Positions 35,595 to 44,291 of a stretch of 64,000 nt of DNA are shown one piece after another. This DNA comes from Bacillus halotolerans. GTDB taxonomy: Bacteria; Bacillota; Bacilli; Bacillales; Bacillaceae. The notes beneath the pieces are model-generated. The model did no database searches. It was not told where the DNA came from and saw only the letters and a program-made list of their open reading frames with translations. Position 1 is the stretch's first letter, and every line of letters starts with the position of its first letter. The translations under genes were made by a program, and so were the position numbers. Location: NCBI RefSeq assembly GCF_001517105.1, contig NZ_LPVF01000011.1, positions 1 through 64,000 of the forward strand, written 5' to 3'.

Positions 35595-37799
35595 ATGCCG
35601 CTTGATGACCAGAAGGGAAGCCGTCTGAGCTTGCTGTTATTTTATTTTCTGGCTTTTTTATTGCTGTGGGAGTGGCTCAGGCCGCTGGACCATTTTACAG
35701 ACACGAAGCATACAGGCTTTTTTATTGTCTTTATCGGCTTGACGTTTCTGCTGACTTTTTTCAGGATGAGGTGGTTTGTCACCGTTCCTTTTTGTGTCTT
35801 ATTTACATTCATTTCGATACACATTCTGTTTTACGAAGGGTCTATTTTTGACTTAAGCTGGGTCAGCTCTTTTTTACAGGATGTCTATTTGAATATCACG
35901 TTTATTCAGACAGGACAATGGAATAATATGATTCCTTCTTTTCGGACCCTGCTGTTTTTTGTGCTGCTGTGGCTGCTGGTCTATCTCCTTCATTACTGGG
36001 TGATTTACCAGAGGAGGATCTTATTTTTCTTTATGATGACAGTGGCGTATATTACGATTCTTGATACATTTACGCCTTATGACGCCGCTTACGCTGTTAT
36101 CCGTATCGTGCTGATTGGCTTCTTTATGCTGGGCCTTCTGTATTTGGAACGCATTAAGCTGATGGAACGAATAACGTTACCGAAAGCGGCTGTTCTGAAA
36201 TGGTTTCTCCCCCTGTCTGTGCTGATTTTGGCCGCGGTGGGATTTGGGCTTGCCGCGCCGAAATCAGATCCGAATTGGCCGGATCCCGTTCCTTTTCTCA
36301 AAAAAGTCACCAATCATGATCGTGTGCCGGCAGGAGAAAGCAAAATCGGATACGGGAATCACGATGAATCGCTTGGCGGTCCGTTTCAGCAGGACGCTAG
36401 CCCTGTTTTCACGTGGCAGGGAAAAGAGCGCACATATTTCCGCGTGGAAACAAAGGATACGTATACGGGAAAAGGCTGGATTGAAACAGACACGGGCATG
36501 TCGTATCAGCTTAGCGGAGGCAACGTTGAAAATCTGTGGTTTGATCATAAGGTTTCCACAGAGCGGTACACTGTACGCGTGAAGGTCGATGAGCGTTACG
36601 GATATAACCATGTAATGTATCCGATTGGTGTGCAAAATATTAAGCCAAAGCAGGCTGTCTCGCTTGAAATGAACGGGAACACTGAACAAATTTCTCCGAT
36701 CAGTGAGCAGAACGGTGATATTCGGAACATGGGCAGTTATACAGTGACGTACAACTCCCCGGTCTATAAACAGGATGAGCTGAAAAAGGTGAAAGTGAGA
36801 CAAAACAGTGAGGAGTACACCTTCAGCGACCGCTATATGCAGCTGCCGGATACTCTGCCTGAGCGGGTGAGAACGCTAGCGATCAAGCTGACTCAGGATC
36901 ACGATAATATGTTTGATAAGGTCAAAGCTGTTGAGGACTATTTAGGGTCAAACGAGTTCACTTATGAAACAGAAAACGTCACCATCCCTAAAGATGATGA
37001 AGATTATGTGGATCAATTTCTGTTTGAAACAAAGATGGGCTATTGTGATAACTTTTCGTCCTCGATGGTGGTGCTCCTGCGTTCGGCCGGTATTCCGGCA
37101 CGCTGGGTAAAAGGTTATACGTCTGGTGAATATAAAGAAGCGGGGAACAAAAACGGCAGCATCTATGAAGTGACAAATAACAACGCCCATTCCTGGGTAG
37201 AGGTGTATTTTCCAGAGCAGGGATGGGTCACTTTTGAGCCGACAAAAGGGTTCACAAATCCGGCTGAGTTTGCTTCCTCCGATACAAAGGATTCCGGCAG
37301 CGAAAGCAGCAGCTCGCCTGAGAAAGCAAAAGAGGAACAGAAAGAAAAGAGAACACAGCCGGAGAAGGAGCAAAAACAAAAGGATAAACGTGAGCCTGCC
37401 GTTTCCAAAAAAACAACGTCTGCGCATGCAAGCGTTGGCGCAGGCTGGTATGCCGCTATGGCTGCGGTTCTTTTGACAGCGGTTTTGCTTTATGTTTTCC
37501 GTTCGTTATGGCTTCCTGTTTTCACAGTGAGAAATTTGAAGCACCGCAGTGATCAGCATGTGTTTTTTGAGGCATACGGCGCGCTCCTGAAACAGATGAA
37601 AAGAAGAGGCCTGCCTAAACGTGACAGCGAAACGCTGCGGGAGTATGCAAAACGAATCAACGAAACATATCATTCTGAAGACATGTTAAAGCTGACAGCG
37701 AACTATGAACGGGCGCTGTACAGAAATGACGATTCGGCAAAGCTTTGGAATGATTCCAGAGAGTTATGGGAAAATTTAATTAAAAGAAGATGGTCTTGA
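35595..37799 (+). CDS. yebA: Membrane transglutaminase-like protein YebA
   Basis: A protein of about 734 residues. Six or seven membrane helices lie in the first 215 residues. A large extracytoplasmic region follows, with a transglutaminase-like core (Cys in MGYCDNFSSSMVVLLRSAG, His in NNAHSWVEVYF, then WVTFEPTKG where Glu takes the usual Asp position). After it come a charged Ser/Glu/Lys linker, another helix (AGWYAAMAAVLLTAVLLYVF) and a C-terminal DUF4129-like domain. This is the TgpA architecture. AGAGGTGA best fits ATG 35595; GTG 35583 and 35589 are alternatives. Last gene of the operon; its 3' end carries the guaA promoter. Confidence 0.88.
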   Translation: MPLDDQKGSRLSLLLFYFLAFLLLWEWLRPLDHFTDTKHTGFFIVFIGLTFLLTFFRMRWFVTVPFCVLFTFISIHILFYEGSIFDLSWVSSFLQDVYLNITFIQTGQWNNMIPSFRTLLFFVLLWLLVYLLHYWVIYQRRILFFFMMTVAYITILDTFTPYDAAYAVIRIVLIGFFMLGLLYLERIKLMERITLPKAAVLKWFLPLSVLILAAVGFGLAAPKSDPNWPDPVPFLKKVTNHDRVPAGESKIGYGNHDESLGGPFQQDASPVFTWQGKERTYFRVETKDTYTGKGWIETDTGMSYQLSGGNVENLWFDHKVSTERYTVRVKVDERYGYNHVMYPIGVQNIKPKQAVSLEMNGNTEQISPISEQNGDIRNMGSYTVTYNSPVYKQDELKKVKVRQNSEEYTFSDRYMQLPDTLPERVRTLAIKLTQDHDNMFDKVKAVEDYLGSNEFTYETENVTIPKDDEDYVDQFLFETKMGYCDNFSSSMVVLLRSAGIPARWVKGYTSGEYKEAGNKNGSIYEVTNNNAHSWVEVYFPEQGWVTFEPTKGFTNPAEFASSDTKDSGSESSSSPEKAKEEQKEKRTQPEKEQKQKDKREPAVSKKTTSAHASVGAGWYAAMAAVLLTAVLLYVFRSLWLPVFTVRNLKHRSDQHVFFEAYGALLKQMKRRGLPKRDSETLREYAKRINETYHSEDMLKLTANYERALYRNDDSAKLWNDSRELWENLIKRRWS

Positions 37800-37824
37800 C
37801 CGCTTATCGACGTGTTGTTAGAAT
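37796..37824 (+). promoter_or_regulatory. SigA promoter of guaA
   Basis: TTGACC (37796-37801), 17-base spacer, TAGAAT (37819-37824). The -35 overlaps the yebA stop codon. Predicted start near 37831, giving a leader of about 130 bases. Confidence 0.75.
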
Positions 37825-37830
37825 TAGTGA

Positions 37831-37924
37831 ATATTATCGGAGTCTGGGAGCGAGTTGCCTGACTCCGGCAAACGGCCTTGCCAAAGAGGGCGGAGCGTGT
37901 TTCATATCTGTCCTCGTTTTTTTC
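37831..37924 (+). promoter_or_regulatory. Structured guaA leader with terminator (candidate attenuator)
   Basis: Three stems can be drawn. P1 is CGGAGTC (37838-37844) with GACTCCG (37861-37867). P2 is GGCAA (37867-37871) with TTGCC (37878-37882). A terminator pairs GAGGGCGGA (37886-37894) with TCTGTCCTC (37907-37915) and is followed by GT7. CTCCG (37863-37867) can pair either with CGGAG 37838-37842 or with the identical CGGAG at 37891-37895 inside the terminator. TTGCC at 37855-37859 is likewise an alternative partner for GGCAA. Such exclusive pairings are typical of riboswitches or protein-controlled attenuators. It lacks the purine-aptamer core. The ligand is unknown. Confidence 0.55.
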
Positions 37925-37960
37925 TGTGTCAAAAAACTTAGAGGAGATTAGGTGACAACC

Positions 37961-39502
37961 ATGACAAAGTTAGTGAATGAAATGATTCTTGTCCTTGATT
38001 TCGGCAGTCAGTACAATCAGCTGATTACACGCCGCATCCGTGAATTTGGTGTATACAGTGAGCTGCATCCGCATACATTGACGGCTGAAGAAATTAAAGA
38101 AATGAATCCAAAAGGAATTATTTTATCCGGCGGTCCGAACAGTGTATATGATGAAGGCTCTTTCCGCTGTGACGAGAAAATCTTCGAATTAGATGTTCCT
38201 GTATTGGGAATTTGCTACGGCATGCAGCTGATGACTCATTACCTTGGAGGAAAAGTAGAAGCTGCCAGCCAGCGTGAATACGGTAAAGCGAACATCCACA
38301 TCGAAGGAACACCTGATTTGTTCAAAGATCTTCCGAATGAACAAGTGGTTTGGATGAGCCACGGTGACTTGGTTGTAGAAGTGCCTGAAGGTTTCACTGT
38401 TGATGCGACAAGCCATCACTGCCCGAACTCAGCAATGAGCAAAGCGGATAAAAAATGGTACGGCGTTCAGTTCCACCCGGAAGTGCGCCATTCTGAATAC
38501 GGCAATGACCTTCTGAAAAACTTTGTATTCGGCGTTTGCGAATGCGAAGGCAAATGGTCAATGGAGAACTTTATCGATATCGAAATGCAAAAAATCCGTG
38601 AAACGGTCGGAGACAAACAGGTTCTTTGCGCGCTTAGCGGCGGCGTTGATTCTTCTGTTGTTGCTGTTTTGATTCATAAAGCGATCGGCGACCAGCTGAC
38701 TTGTATCTTTGTAGACCATGGCCTGCTCCGTAAAGGCGAGGCTGAAGGCGTTATGAAAACATTCAGCGAAGGCTTTAACATGAACGTCATTAAAGTAGAC
38801 GCGCAAGATAGATTCTTAAATAAACTAAAAGGCGTTTCTGATCCTGAGCAAAAACGTAAAATCATCGGTAATGAATTCATTTACGTTTTCGATGATGAAG
38901 CGGACAAGCTTAAAGGCATCGACTACCTTGCACAAGGAACGCTTTACACAGATATCATCGAGAGCGGTACTGCAACGGCGCAAACGATCAAATCTCACCA
39001 CAATGTCGGCGGGCTTCCTGAAGACATGCAGTTTGAACTGATCGAACCGTTAAACACGCTTTTCAAAGATGAAGTGCGCGCGCTTGGCACAGAGCTCGGC
39101 ATTCCTGATGATATCGTATGGCGCCAGCCTTTCCCAGGACCGGGACTCGGCATCCGCGTTCTTGGCGAAGTAACAGAAGAAAAACTGGAAATCGTTCGTG
39201 AATCAGATGCGATTCTCCGTGAAGAAGTTGCTAATCATGGTTTAGAGCGTGATATCTGGCAATACTTCACTGTTCTTCCGGACATCCGCAGCGTTGGTGT
39301 TATGGGTGACGCGAGAACATATGATTACACAATCGGAATCCGCGCCGTTACATCAATCGACGGCATGACATCTGACTGGGCGCGTATCCCATGGGATGTG
39401 CTTGAAGTGATTTCTACACGTATCGTAAATGAAGTAAAGCATATCAACCGCGTGGTGTACGATATTACAAGTAAGCCGCCTGCGACGATTGAGTGGGAAT
39501 AA
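37961..39502 (+). CDS. guaA: GMP synthase (glutamine-hydrolysing)
   Basis: GuaA converts XMP to GMP using ATP and glutamine. The 513-residue enzyme has an N-terminal class I glutaminase domain with the nucleophile Cys in [10 protein letters not shown] (about 86) and the partner His-Glu in [11 protein letters not shown] (about 170-180). The ATP-pyrophosphatase domain has the P-loop [11 protein letters not shown] (about 226-236), and the C-terminal dimerisation domain ends [12 protein letters not shown] 37961 follows GAGGAG and AGGTG; a GTG 9 bases upstream is less likely. Followed by a terminator at 39515-39559. Confidence 0.97.
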   Translation: MTKLVNEMILVLDFGSQYNQLITRRIREFGVYSELHPHTLTAEEIKEMNPKGIILSGGPNSVYDEGSFRCDEKIFELDVPVLGICYGMQLMTHYLGGKVEAASQREYGKANIHIEGTPDLFKDLPNEQVVWMSHGDLVVEVPEGFTVDATSHHCPNSAMSKADKKWYGVQFHPEVRHSEYGNDLLKNFVFGVCECEGKWSMENFIDIEMQKIRETVGDKQVLCALSGGVDSSVVAVLIHKAIGDQLTCIFVDHGLLRKGEAEGVMKTFSEGFNMNVIKVDAQDRFLNKLKGVSDPEQKRKIIGNEFIYVFDDEADKLKGIDYLAQGTLYTDIIESGTATAQTIKSHHNVGGLPEDMQFELIEPLNTLFKDEVRALGTELGIPDDIVWRQPFPGPGLGIRVLGEVTEEKLEIVRESDAILREEVANHGLERDIWQYFTVLPDIRSVGVMGDARTYDYTIGIRAVTSIDGMTSDWARIPWDVLEVISTRIVNEVKHINRVVYDITSKPPATIEWE

Positions 39503-39514
39503 GTAAAAATAGAG

Positions 39515-39559
39515 AAAACCATTTTCTTTGGCAATTATGCCGAGAAGATGGTTTTTTTT
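39515..39559 (+). terminator. Terminator of guaA
   Basis: AAAACCAT pairs with ATGGTTTT, with inner TCTTTGGC/GCCGAGA pairing, then a run of eight T. Confidence 0.9.
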
Positions 39560-39562
39560 GTT

Positions 39563-39639
39563 TATTACGAACAAAATCGATTTTTAATTGACTAATGTTC
39601 GTTATTTATATTGTCATTTCAAATTGAACTTGGTACAAT
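39563..39639 (+). promoter_or_regulatory. PurBoxes and promoter of pbuG
   Basis: Two oppositely oriented PurBoxes (consensus AWWWCCGAACWWT) lie at 39563-39575 (core ACGAAC) and 39594-39606 (GTTCGT core, one mismatch). They are followed by a SigA promoter TTGTCA (39611-39616), 17-base spacer, TACAAT (39634-39639). PurR bound there represses when PRPP is low. Confidence 0.8.
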
Positions 39640-39663
39640 AGACTCAGAAATCAAATAAGATGA

Positions 39664-39829
39664 ATTCGTATAATCGCGGGGATATGGCCCGCAAGTTTCT
39701 ACCAAGCTACCGTAAATGGCTTGACTACGTAAACATTTCTTTCGTTTGATATAAATAAAACACGTTTATTTATTCAAACTGAAATCCGTCTGTAGTCAAG
39801 CGTCCCAAAATATATTGGGGCGTTTTTTA
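39664..39829 (+). promoter_or_regulatory. Guanine riboswitch of pbuG
   Basis: The purine aptamer spans about 39664-39733, with the core elements TATAATCGCGGGGATATGG, GTTTCTACC and CCGTAAA...GACTACG. The C in GACTAC (position 74 of the family) specifies guanine/hypoxanthine. CTTGACTAC (39720-39728), part of P1, is exactly complementary to GTAGTCAAG (39792-39800) for antitermination. The terminator is at 39799-39829, CGTCCCAA/TTGGGGCG then six T. Guanine binding stabilises P1 and so the terminator. Confidence 0.95.
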
Positions 39830-39882
39830 TTTGGCGATTTCAGGGCAGGATAAATAGCAAAGAGTGAAGGGAGTCAAATAGC

Positions 39883-41205
39883 TTGAAAAAGTTTTTTCAG
39901 TTTGATGAGCTGGGCACCAGCTATCGCAACGAGATCATCGGCGGATTAACGACCTTTTTATCCATGGCGTATATCCTGTTCGTCAATCCGATTACGCTTG
40001 CTTTGGAAAGTGTGAAAGATTTTCCGGAAGCATTGAGAATAGATCAAGGCGCGGTCTTTACGGCGACAGCTTTGGCGTCTGCAGCAGGCTGTATCTTAAT
40101 GGGATTGATTGCAAGATATCCGATTGCCATTGCGCCCGGTATGGGGCTGAACGCGTTTTTTGCGTTTTCTGTTGTTCTCGGTATGGGGATTTCCTGGCAG
40201 GCCGCTTTGTCTGGTGTTTTCATTTCAGGACTGATCTTTGTTGCTCTTTCTTTAACAGGTTTTCGTGAAAAAATCATTAACGCCATTCCGCCTGAGCTGA
40301 AATTGGCAGTCGGAGCGGGGATTGGCCTATTTATTACATTTGTCGGCTTGCAGGGCTCAGGAATTATTGCATCGAATCCTTCAACCCTTGTCACAATCGG
40401 AAACATTCACAGCGGTCCTGTGCTGTTAACGATTTTCGGTGTCATCGTAACGGTTATTTTGATGGTGCTTCGCGTGAACGCTGGCGTGTTTATCGGGATG
40501 CTGTTAACGGCGATTGCCGGGATGATTTTCGGTTTGGTTCCGGTTCCGTCTCAAATCGTCGGAAGTGTGCCGAGCCTTGAATCGACCTTTGGACAAGCTT
40601 GGATTCACTTGCCGGATATTTTCTCTGTGCAAATGCTGATCGTCATTTTAACATTCTTGTTTGTCGGATTTTTTGATACGGCTGGTACACTGGTTGCTGT
40701 GGCAACACAGGCTGGTTTAATGAAGGAAAACAAATTGCCGCGTGCGGGCCGTGCGCTTTTAGCTGACTCAACTTCCATCGTTATCGGCTCCGTGCTTGGG
40801 ACGTCTACGACAACGTCTTATGTGGAATCAAGCTCGGGTGTTGCTGCGGGCGCTCGTTCCGGATTTGCGGCAATTGTAACAGGGTTTCTCTTTTTACTCG
40901 CTATGTTTTTCTCGCCGCTTCTATCAGTCGTTACGTCAAATGTAACAGCTCCGGCACTAATCATTGTCGGTGCACTAATGGTAGCGCCGCTTGGCAAAAT
41001 CGCTTGGGATAAGTTTGAAGTGGCGGTTCCCGCTTTCCTTACAATGATCATGATGCCGCTAACGTACAGCATTGCGACTGGGATTGCGATCGGATTTATT
41101 TTCTACCCGATTACAATGGTGTGCAAAGGTAAAGCCAAAGAGGTTCATCCGATCATGTACGGACTGTTTGTTGTATTTATTCTTTACTTTATTTTCTTGA
41201 AATAA
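39883..41205 (+). CDS. pbuG: Hypoxanthine/guanine permease PbuG
   Basis: PbuG imports hypoxanthine and guanine. The 440-residue membrane protein belongs to the AzgA branch of the NCS2 superfamily, with GGLTTFLSMAYILFVNP near the start, GMGLNAFFAF in helix 3, FFDTAGTLVAVA and SSTTTSYVESSSGVAAG-type segments (TSTTTSYVESSSGVAAGAR). It starts at TTG 39883 with GAAGGGAG upstream. Control by PurR and a guanine riboswitch is visible in the leader. Confidence 0.96.
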   Translation: MKKFFQFDELGTSYRNEIIGGLTTFLSMAYILFVNPITLALESVKDFPEALRIDQGAVFTATALASAAGCILMGLIARYPIAIAPGMGLNAFFAFSVVLGMGISWQAALSGVFISGLIFVALSLTGFREKIINAIPPELKLAVGAGIGLFITFVGLQGSGIIASNPSTLVTIGNIHSGPVLLTIFGVIVTVILMVLRVNAGVFIGMLLTAIAGMIFGLVPVPSQIVGSVPSLESTFGQAWIHLPDIFSVQMLIVILTFLFVGFFDTAGTLVAVATQAGLMKENKLPRAGRALLADSTSIVIGSVLGTSTTTSYVESSSGVAAGARSGFAAIVTGFLFLLAMFFSPLLSVVTSNVTAPALIIVGALMVAPLGKIAWDKFEVAVPAFLTMIMMPLTYSIATGIAIGFIFYPITMVCKGKAKEVHPIMYGLFVVFILYFIFLK

Positions 41206-41211
41206 TGAATG

Positions 41212-41243
41212 AAAACCAGCTGCGATGTTGCGGCTGGTTTTTT
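41212..41243 (+). terminator. Terminator of pbuG
   Basis: AAAACCAGC pairs with GCTGGTTTT, followed by T-rich sequence. Confidence 0.9.
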
Positions 41244-41420
41244 ATTTTGTTGCGAAAGGCAAAACCATTTCATATCATATACCGTCATGTAGATGTGCCG
41301 CCATTGTTTACTTAAATGGAAATGACTTGACTGTTCAGGAAGGCTTCGGTACCTTATATAAGTGTTTTATTTTCTTACTGAATGGTATTCCGCCGTATAT
41401 TTTTGATAGGAGTTGCTAAC

Positions 41421-42218
41421 ATGACGGAAGAAAGAAAAGAAACGTTTGAAGAAGAAGTTAACCAGAATGAAGGAATAGATGAAGAGCCGCTTTCGCGGAT
41501 GTCCAGAAAAGCCAGCCGCCAAAGCAAGCAAAAGCAGAAACAAAAGCAGAAACAACATAAGGAACGCGTAGAATCGTCTGTGAAAGAAAAGCTATCCTCT
41601 GTTTGGGCAGCCATTAACAGATATTGCGGCTTTGCTTTTTCAATATTAAAGTCCCCGGCGAAAACTGTTGTGGCAGATGGTTTCTCTCATTATAAATATG
41701 GTCTTATTTCAATGCTCATATTTAGTATCGTTTTTTCAATCGGAAACTGGTTTCAGTTAAAGGCGAGCTGGAACAGGCCGCTTGGTTTTGGAGAGCGCCA
41801 TCACGCGTTTTATGACGGATTTTTTGTTGTTCTTGTGTATATGCTCGTCTTTTTTGCTGTTATGGTCTTCTCCATATGGGCCGTGTCTCGGTATATGATG
41901 AAGCAAAAGGTATCATTCAAGGAAGCTGCGGCTGGTTTTGGCTCATTGCTTGTTCCGGTGATCGCCGTTTCAATCATTTGGATGATATTTGCGATCGTGA
42001 ATGTACCGATGCTGACTGTCCTTTTTACAGTGTTAATGCTGTTTTCGATCTTCTTTATGATGGCGTTATATGTACAGCGTCTGTATCAGGCGGCAAGCGA
42101 GGCACCGATTGACTATATCTATTGTGTGTTTGCTGTTTTAGCAGTTGCGCTGCTGTTTGCGGCAGTGACTTGGCCGTTTATTTCTGAATATTTTACGGCA
42201 TCGCTTATCCCGCTTTAA
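41421..42218 (+). CDS. yebC: Integral membrane protein YebC
   Basis: A 265-residue protein. Residues 1-70 are hydrophilic, with an acidic start and a striking QSKQKQKQKQKQHK tract near 37-50. Residues 90-265 contain about five membrane helices. TAGGAG lies 8 bases before ATG 41421; upstream in-frame starts lack a site. It is monocistronic with its own terminator. The membrane part is loosely like Yip1-type proteins, but I cannot assign a function. Confidence 0.82.
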   Translation: MTEERKETFEEEVNQNEGIDEEPLSRMSRKASRQSKQKQKQKQKQHKERVESSVKEKLSSVWAAINRYCGFAFSILKSPAKTVVADGFSHYKYGLISMLIFSIVFSIGNWFQLKASWNRPLGFGERHHAFYDGFFVVLVYMLVFFAVMVFSIWAVSRYMMKQKVSFKEAAAGFGSLLVPVIAVSIIWMIFAIVNVPMLTVLFTVLMLFSIFFMMALYVQRLYQAASEAPIDYIYCVFAVLAVALLFAAVTWPFISEYFTASLIPL

Positions 42219-42221
42219 TGT

Positions 42222-42252
42222 AAAAAAACCGGCTGAAAACGCCGGTTTTTTT
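42222..42252 (+). terminator. Terminator of yebC
   Basis: AAAAAACCGGC pairs with GCCGGTTTTTT around a 7-base loop. Confidence 0.93.
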
Positions 42253-42290
42253 GATGTCACAGTTTTTACAAATATATCTAAAAAACACAG

Positions 42291-42319
42291 TTGAATTGTA
42301 GGATTAATCCGTGTATGAT
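42291..42319 (+). promoter_or_regulatory. Promoter of yebD
   Basis: TTGAAT (42291-42296), 17-base spacer, TATGAT (42314-42319). The ribosome-binding site GGTGGAGG follows at 42331-42338. Confidence 0.7.
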
Positions 42320-42347
42320 GAGGAAAATGCGGTGGAGGATGATGGAC

Positions 42348-42515
42348 ATGGCCCATTTACTTCGTCAGGCGATTTATCAAAAGAAGGAATTTTTAAAAAC
42401 CAAATTAATGCTCTCAGAATTTTATCGCGGAAGAGGGGAACAGCTCGCTGATTATACGCTGAGTGAACTTGAGAAAGAATATGAGTCCCTTCGGAAAATG
42501 AAAAAAGAGATGTGA
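42348..42515 (+). CDS. yebD: Small basic protein YebD (FbpA-like)
   Basis: A 55-residue charged protein, HLLRQAIYQKKEFLKTKLML then QLADYTLSELEKEYESLRK in its C-terminal half, resembling the Fur-regulated basic protein A (FbpA) family. Of four in-frame ATGs, 42348 has the best spacing (9 bases) from GGTGGAGG; the earlier ones overlap the Shine-Dalgarno or promoter. No Fur box could be seen upstream, so iron control is not supported here. Terminator at 42535-42559. Confidence 0.75.
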   Translation: MAHLLRQAIYQKKEFLKTKLMLSEFYRGRGEQLADYTLSELEKEYESLRKMKKEM

Positions 42516-42534
42516 CAATAGATAAAGAAAAATG

Positions 42535-42559
42535 AGTCTGCTGAAAAGCGGGCTTTTTT
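42535..42559 (+). terminator. Terminator of yebD
   Basis: AGTCTGC pairs with GCGGGCT (two wobbles), followed by six T. Confidence 0.75.
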
Positions 42560-42729
42560 GTTTGGATTTTGAAAAGGACAGAAAGAGGGTAAACTATTGC
42601 TGAGTGATGAAGAGAGTGTGTCGAAAAATTTTGCCTGCGATGACGGCCATAGCTGATTGTAAAGGGTTCAATTCTCTAGTAGAATATGAATGCTTTACGT
42701 AAGTTGAATGAGTAAGGAGGTTTTATAAA

Positions 42730-43284
42730 ATGATGCAAACCTTATTATCAAACGGATTAGCAATGGTTCTCATTATTCTGATTATCAATGTTGTTTATGT
42801 ATCATTTTTTACAATAAGAATGATTTTAACACTGAAAGGCCAGCGGTATTTAGCGGCCGGAATCAGCACCATTGAAATTCTGGTTTATGTGACAGGGCTG
42901 AGCCTTGTGCTTGATAACTTAGACCAGATTCAAAACGTGATTGCGTACGCACTCGGCTATGGTTTGGGCGTTATTGTCGGCATGAAAATCGAAGAAAAAC
43001 TGGCGCTTGGCTATATTATGGTCAATGTGATTACAAAAGAGCTTGACCTCGATCTTCCAAGGCAGCTTCGTGAAAAAGGCTACGGCGTAACGAATTGGGT
43101 GGCCGGCGGGCTTGAAGGCGACCGCACGGCCCTGCAGATTTTGACGCCGAGAAGATATGAGCTGCAGCTGTATGATACGATTAAAACGCTTGATTCGAAA
43201 GCTTTTATTATTGCGTATGAACCAAAAACGATCCACGGCGGCTTCTGGGTCAAAGCGGTGAAGAAGAGGAGAATTAAAGAATAA
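42730..43284 (+). CDS. yebE: UPF0316-type membrane protein YebE
   Basis: A 184-residue protein with three N-terminal membrane helices (about 5-27, 38-60, 65-85) and a C-terminal cytoplasmic alpha/beta domain (DUF2179-like: [26 protein letters not shown], split around residue 117). AAGGAGG lies 9 bases before the first of two adjacent ATGs. The stop overlaps yebG by one base. Function unknown; some relatives of the soluble domain bind nucleotides. Confidence 0.87.
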   Translation: MMQTLLSNGLAMVLIILIINVVYVSFFTIRMILTLKGQRYLAAGISTIEILVYVTGLSLVLDNLDQIQNVIAYALGYGLGVIVGMKIEEKLALGYIMVNVITKELDLDLPRQLREKGYGVTNWVAGGLEGDRTALQILTPRRYELQLYDTIKTLDSKAFIIAYEPKTIHGGFWVKAVKKRRIKE

Positions 43285-43481
43285 TGGCAAAGCCGAAGAA
43301 GAAAAAGTTTGAAGTGACAGAACAGCAAACGATAGAAGCAGTGCTTCAGCAAATGAAAGAAGAAGGATATATGCCTGTACGTCGAATGGAAGAGCCGATT
43401 TTCAAGGAAAAGATGGAAAATGGGTCAATTCAGATCGTTCCGTGCGGAAAAAAAATCGTATTTGAAGGGAAATTGATCTAA
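43284..43481 (+). CDS. yebG: NETI-motif protein YebG
   Basis: A 65-residue basic protein ([20 protein letters not shown] at the start, [20 protein letters not shown] at the end). It matches YebG of B. subtilis, a NETI-type small protein; function unknown. It is coupled to yebE through TAATG. The first PurBox of the pur operon begins at its stop codon. Confidence 0.83.
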   Translation: MAKPKKKKFEVTEQQTIEAVLQQMKEEGYMPVRRMEEPIFKEKMENGSIQIVPCGKKIVFEGKLI

Positions 43482-43557
43482 AACACGAACATTAGAAGAA
43501 TGAATTTTTGTATCGTTCGATAATATCGTTGACATTATCCAAGTCCGTTGTTAAGAT
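43481..43557 (+). promoter_or_regulatory. PurBoxes and promoter of the pur operon
   Basis: Two inverted PurBoxes (core ACGAAC at 43485-43490, within 43481-43493; GTTCGA at 43515-43520, within 43512-43524) precede a SigA promoter TTGACA (43529-43534), 17-base spacer, TAAGAT (43552-43557). PurR represses here; PRPP relieves it. Confidence 0.88.
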
Positions 43558-43578
43558 AAACATGAAATCAAAACACGA

Positions 43579-43765
43579 CCTCATATAATCTTGGGAATAT
43601 GGCCCATAAGTTTCTACCCGGCAACCGTAAATTGCCGGACTATGCAGGAAAGTGATCGATAAAACTGACATGGATATATCGCAGAAGCGAACGACTGCCG
43701 ATACATGCACCATGCCCGGTTTGTATTGCTTCCTCATAAGTCAATACAAAGCCGGGTATTTTTTA
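43579..43765 (+). promoter_or_regulatory. Guanine riboswitch of the pur operon
   Basis: The purine aptamer at about 43579-43648 has TATAATC, GGAATATGGCCCATAAG, GTTTCTACCC and CCGTAAA...GGACTATG; the C of GACTAT marks guanine specificity. A long terminator at 43712-43765 (CCCGGTTTGTATTG with CAATACAAAGCCGGG, then T-rich) ends the leader 37 bases before purE. Guanine closes the operon by premature termination. Confidence 0.95.
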
Positions 43766-43802
43766 TTTTCTGAAAACTAAAGCATTAGAAGGTGGGAACA
43801 GA

Positions 43803-44291
43803 ATGCAGCCGCTAGTAGGAATCATCATGGGAAGCACTTCCGATTGGGAGACAATGAAAAACGCATGCGACATACTTGAAGAACTTGAAGTGCCGTACGA
43901 AAAGAAGGTGGTTTCCGCTCACCGGACGCCTGATTTCATGTTTGAGTACGCTGAAACAGCCAGAGAAAGAGGCATCAAGGTCATTATCGCCGGTGCTGGA
44001 GGAGCGGCGCATCTGCCGGGGATGACAGCTGCTAAAACGACGCTGCCGGTCATCGGCGTTCCGGTTCAATCCAAGGCGCTGAACGGACTCGATTCACTTC
44101 TTTCCATCGTGCAAATGCCTGGAGGCGTGCCGGTTGCCACAACAGCCATCGGAAAAGCGGGCGCTGTGAACGCAGGCCTGTTAGCGGCGCAAATTTTGTC
44201 AGCTTTTGACGAGGATCTTGCCCGTAAGCTGGATGAGAGAAGAGAAAATACAAAACAAACAGTGTTAGAAAGCAGTGATCAGCTTGTCTAA
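43803..44291 (+). CDS. purE: N5-carboxyaminoimidazole ribonucleotide mutase PurE
   Basis: PurE moves the carboxyl group of N5-CAIR (from PurK) to C4, giving CAIR. The 162-residue class I enzyme shows [12 protein letters not shown] near 8-19, [11 protein letters not shown] near 37-47 and [14 protein letters not shown] near 62-75. First gene of the pur operon, overlapping purK by 8 bases. AAGGTGG precedes the ATG. Confidence 0.97.
   Translation: MQPLVGIIMGSTSDWETMKNACDILEELEVPYEKKVVSAHRTPDFMFEYAETARERGIKVIIAGAGGAAHLPGMTAAKTTLPVIGVPVQSKALNGLDSLLSIVQMPGGVPVATTAIGKAGAVNAGLLAAQILSAFDEDLARKLDERRENTKQTVLESSDQLV

Noticed and set aside
37831-37924. Purine riboswitch upstream of guaA
   Set aside because: None of the conserved aptamer segments (TATAATC, TTTCTACC, CCGTAAA) are present, unlike at pbuG and purE.
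41225-41419. 64-codon frame between pbuG and yebC
   Set aside because: It begins within the pbuG terminator, has no ribosome-binding site and its translation is not protein-like.
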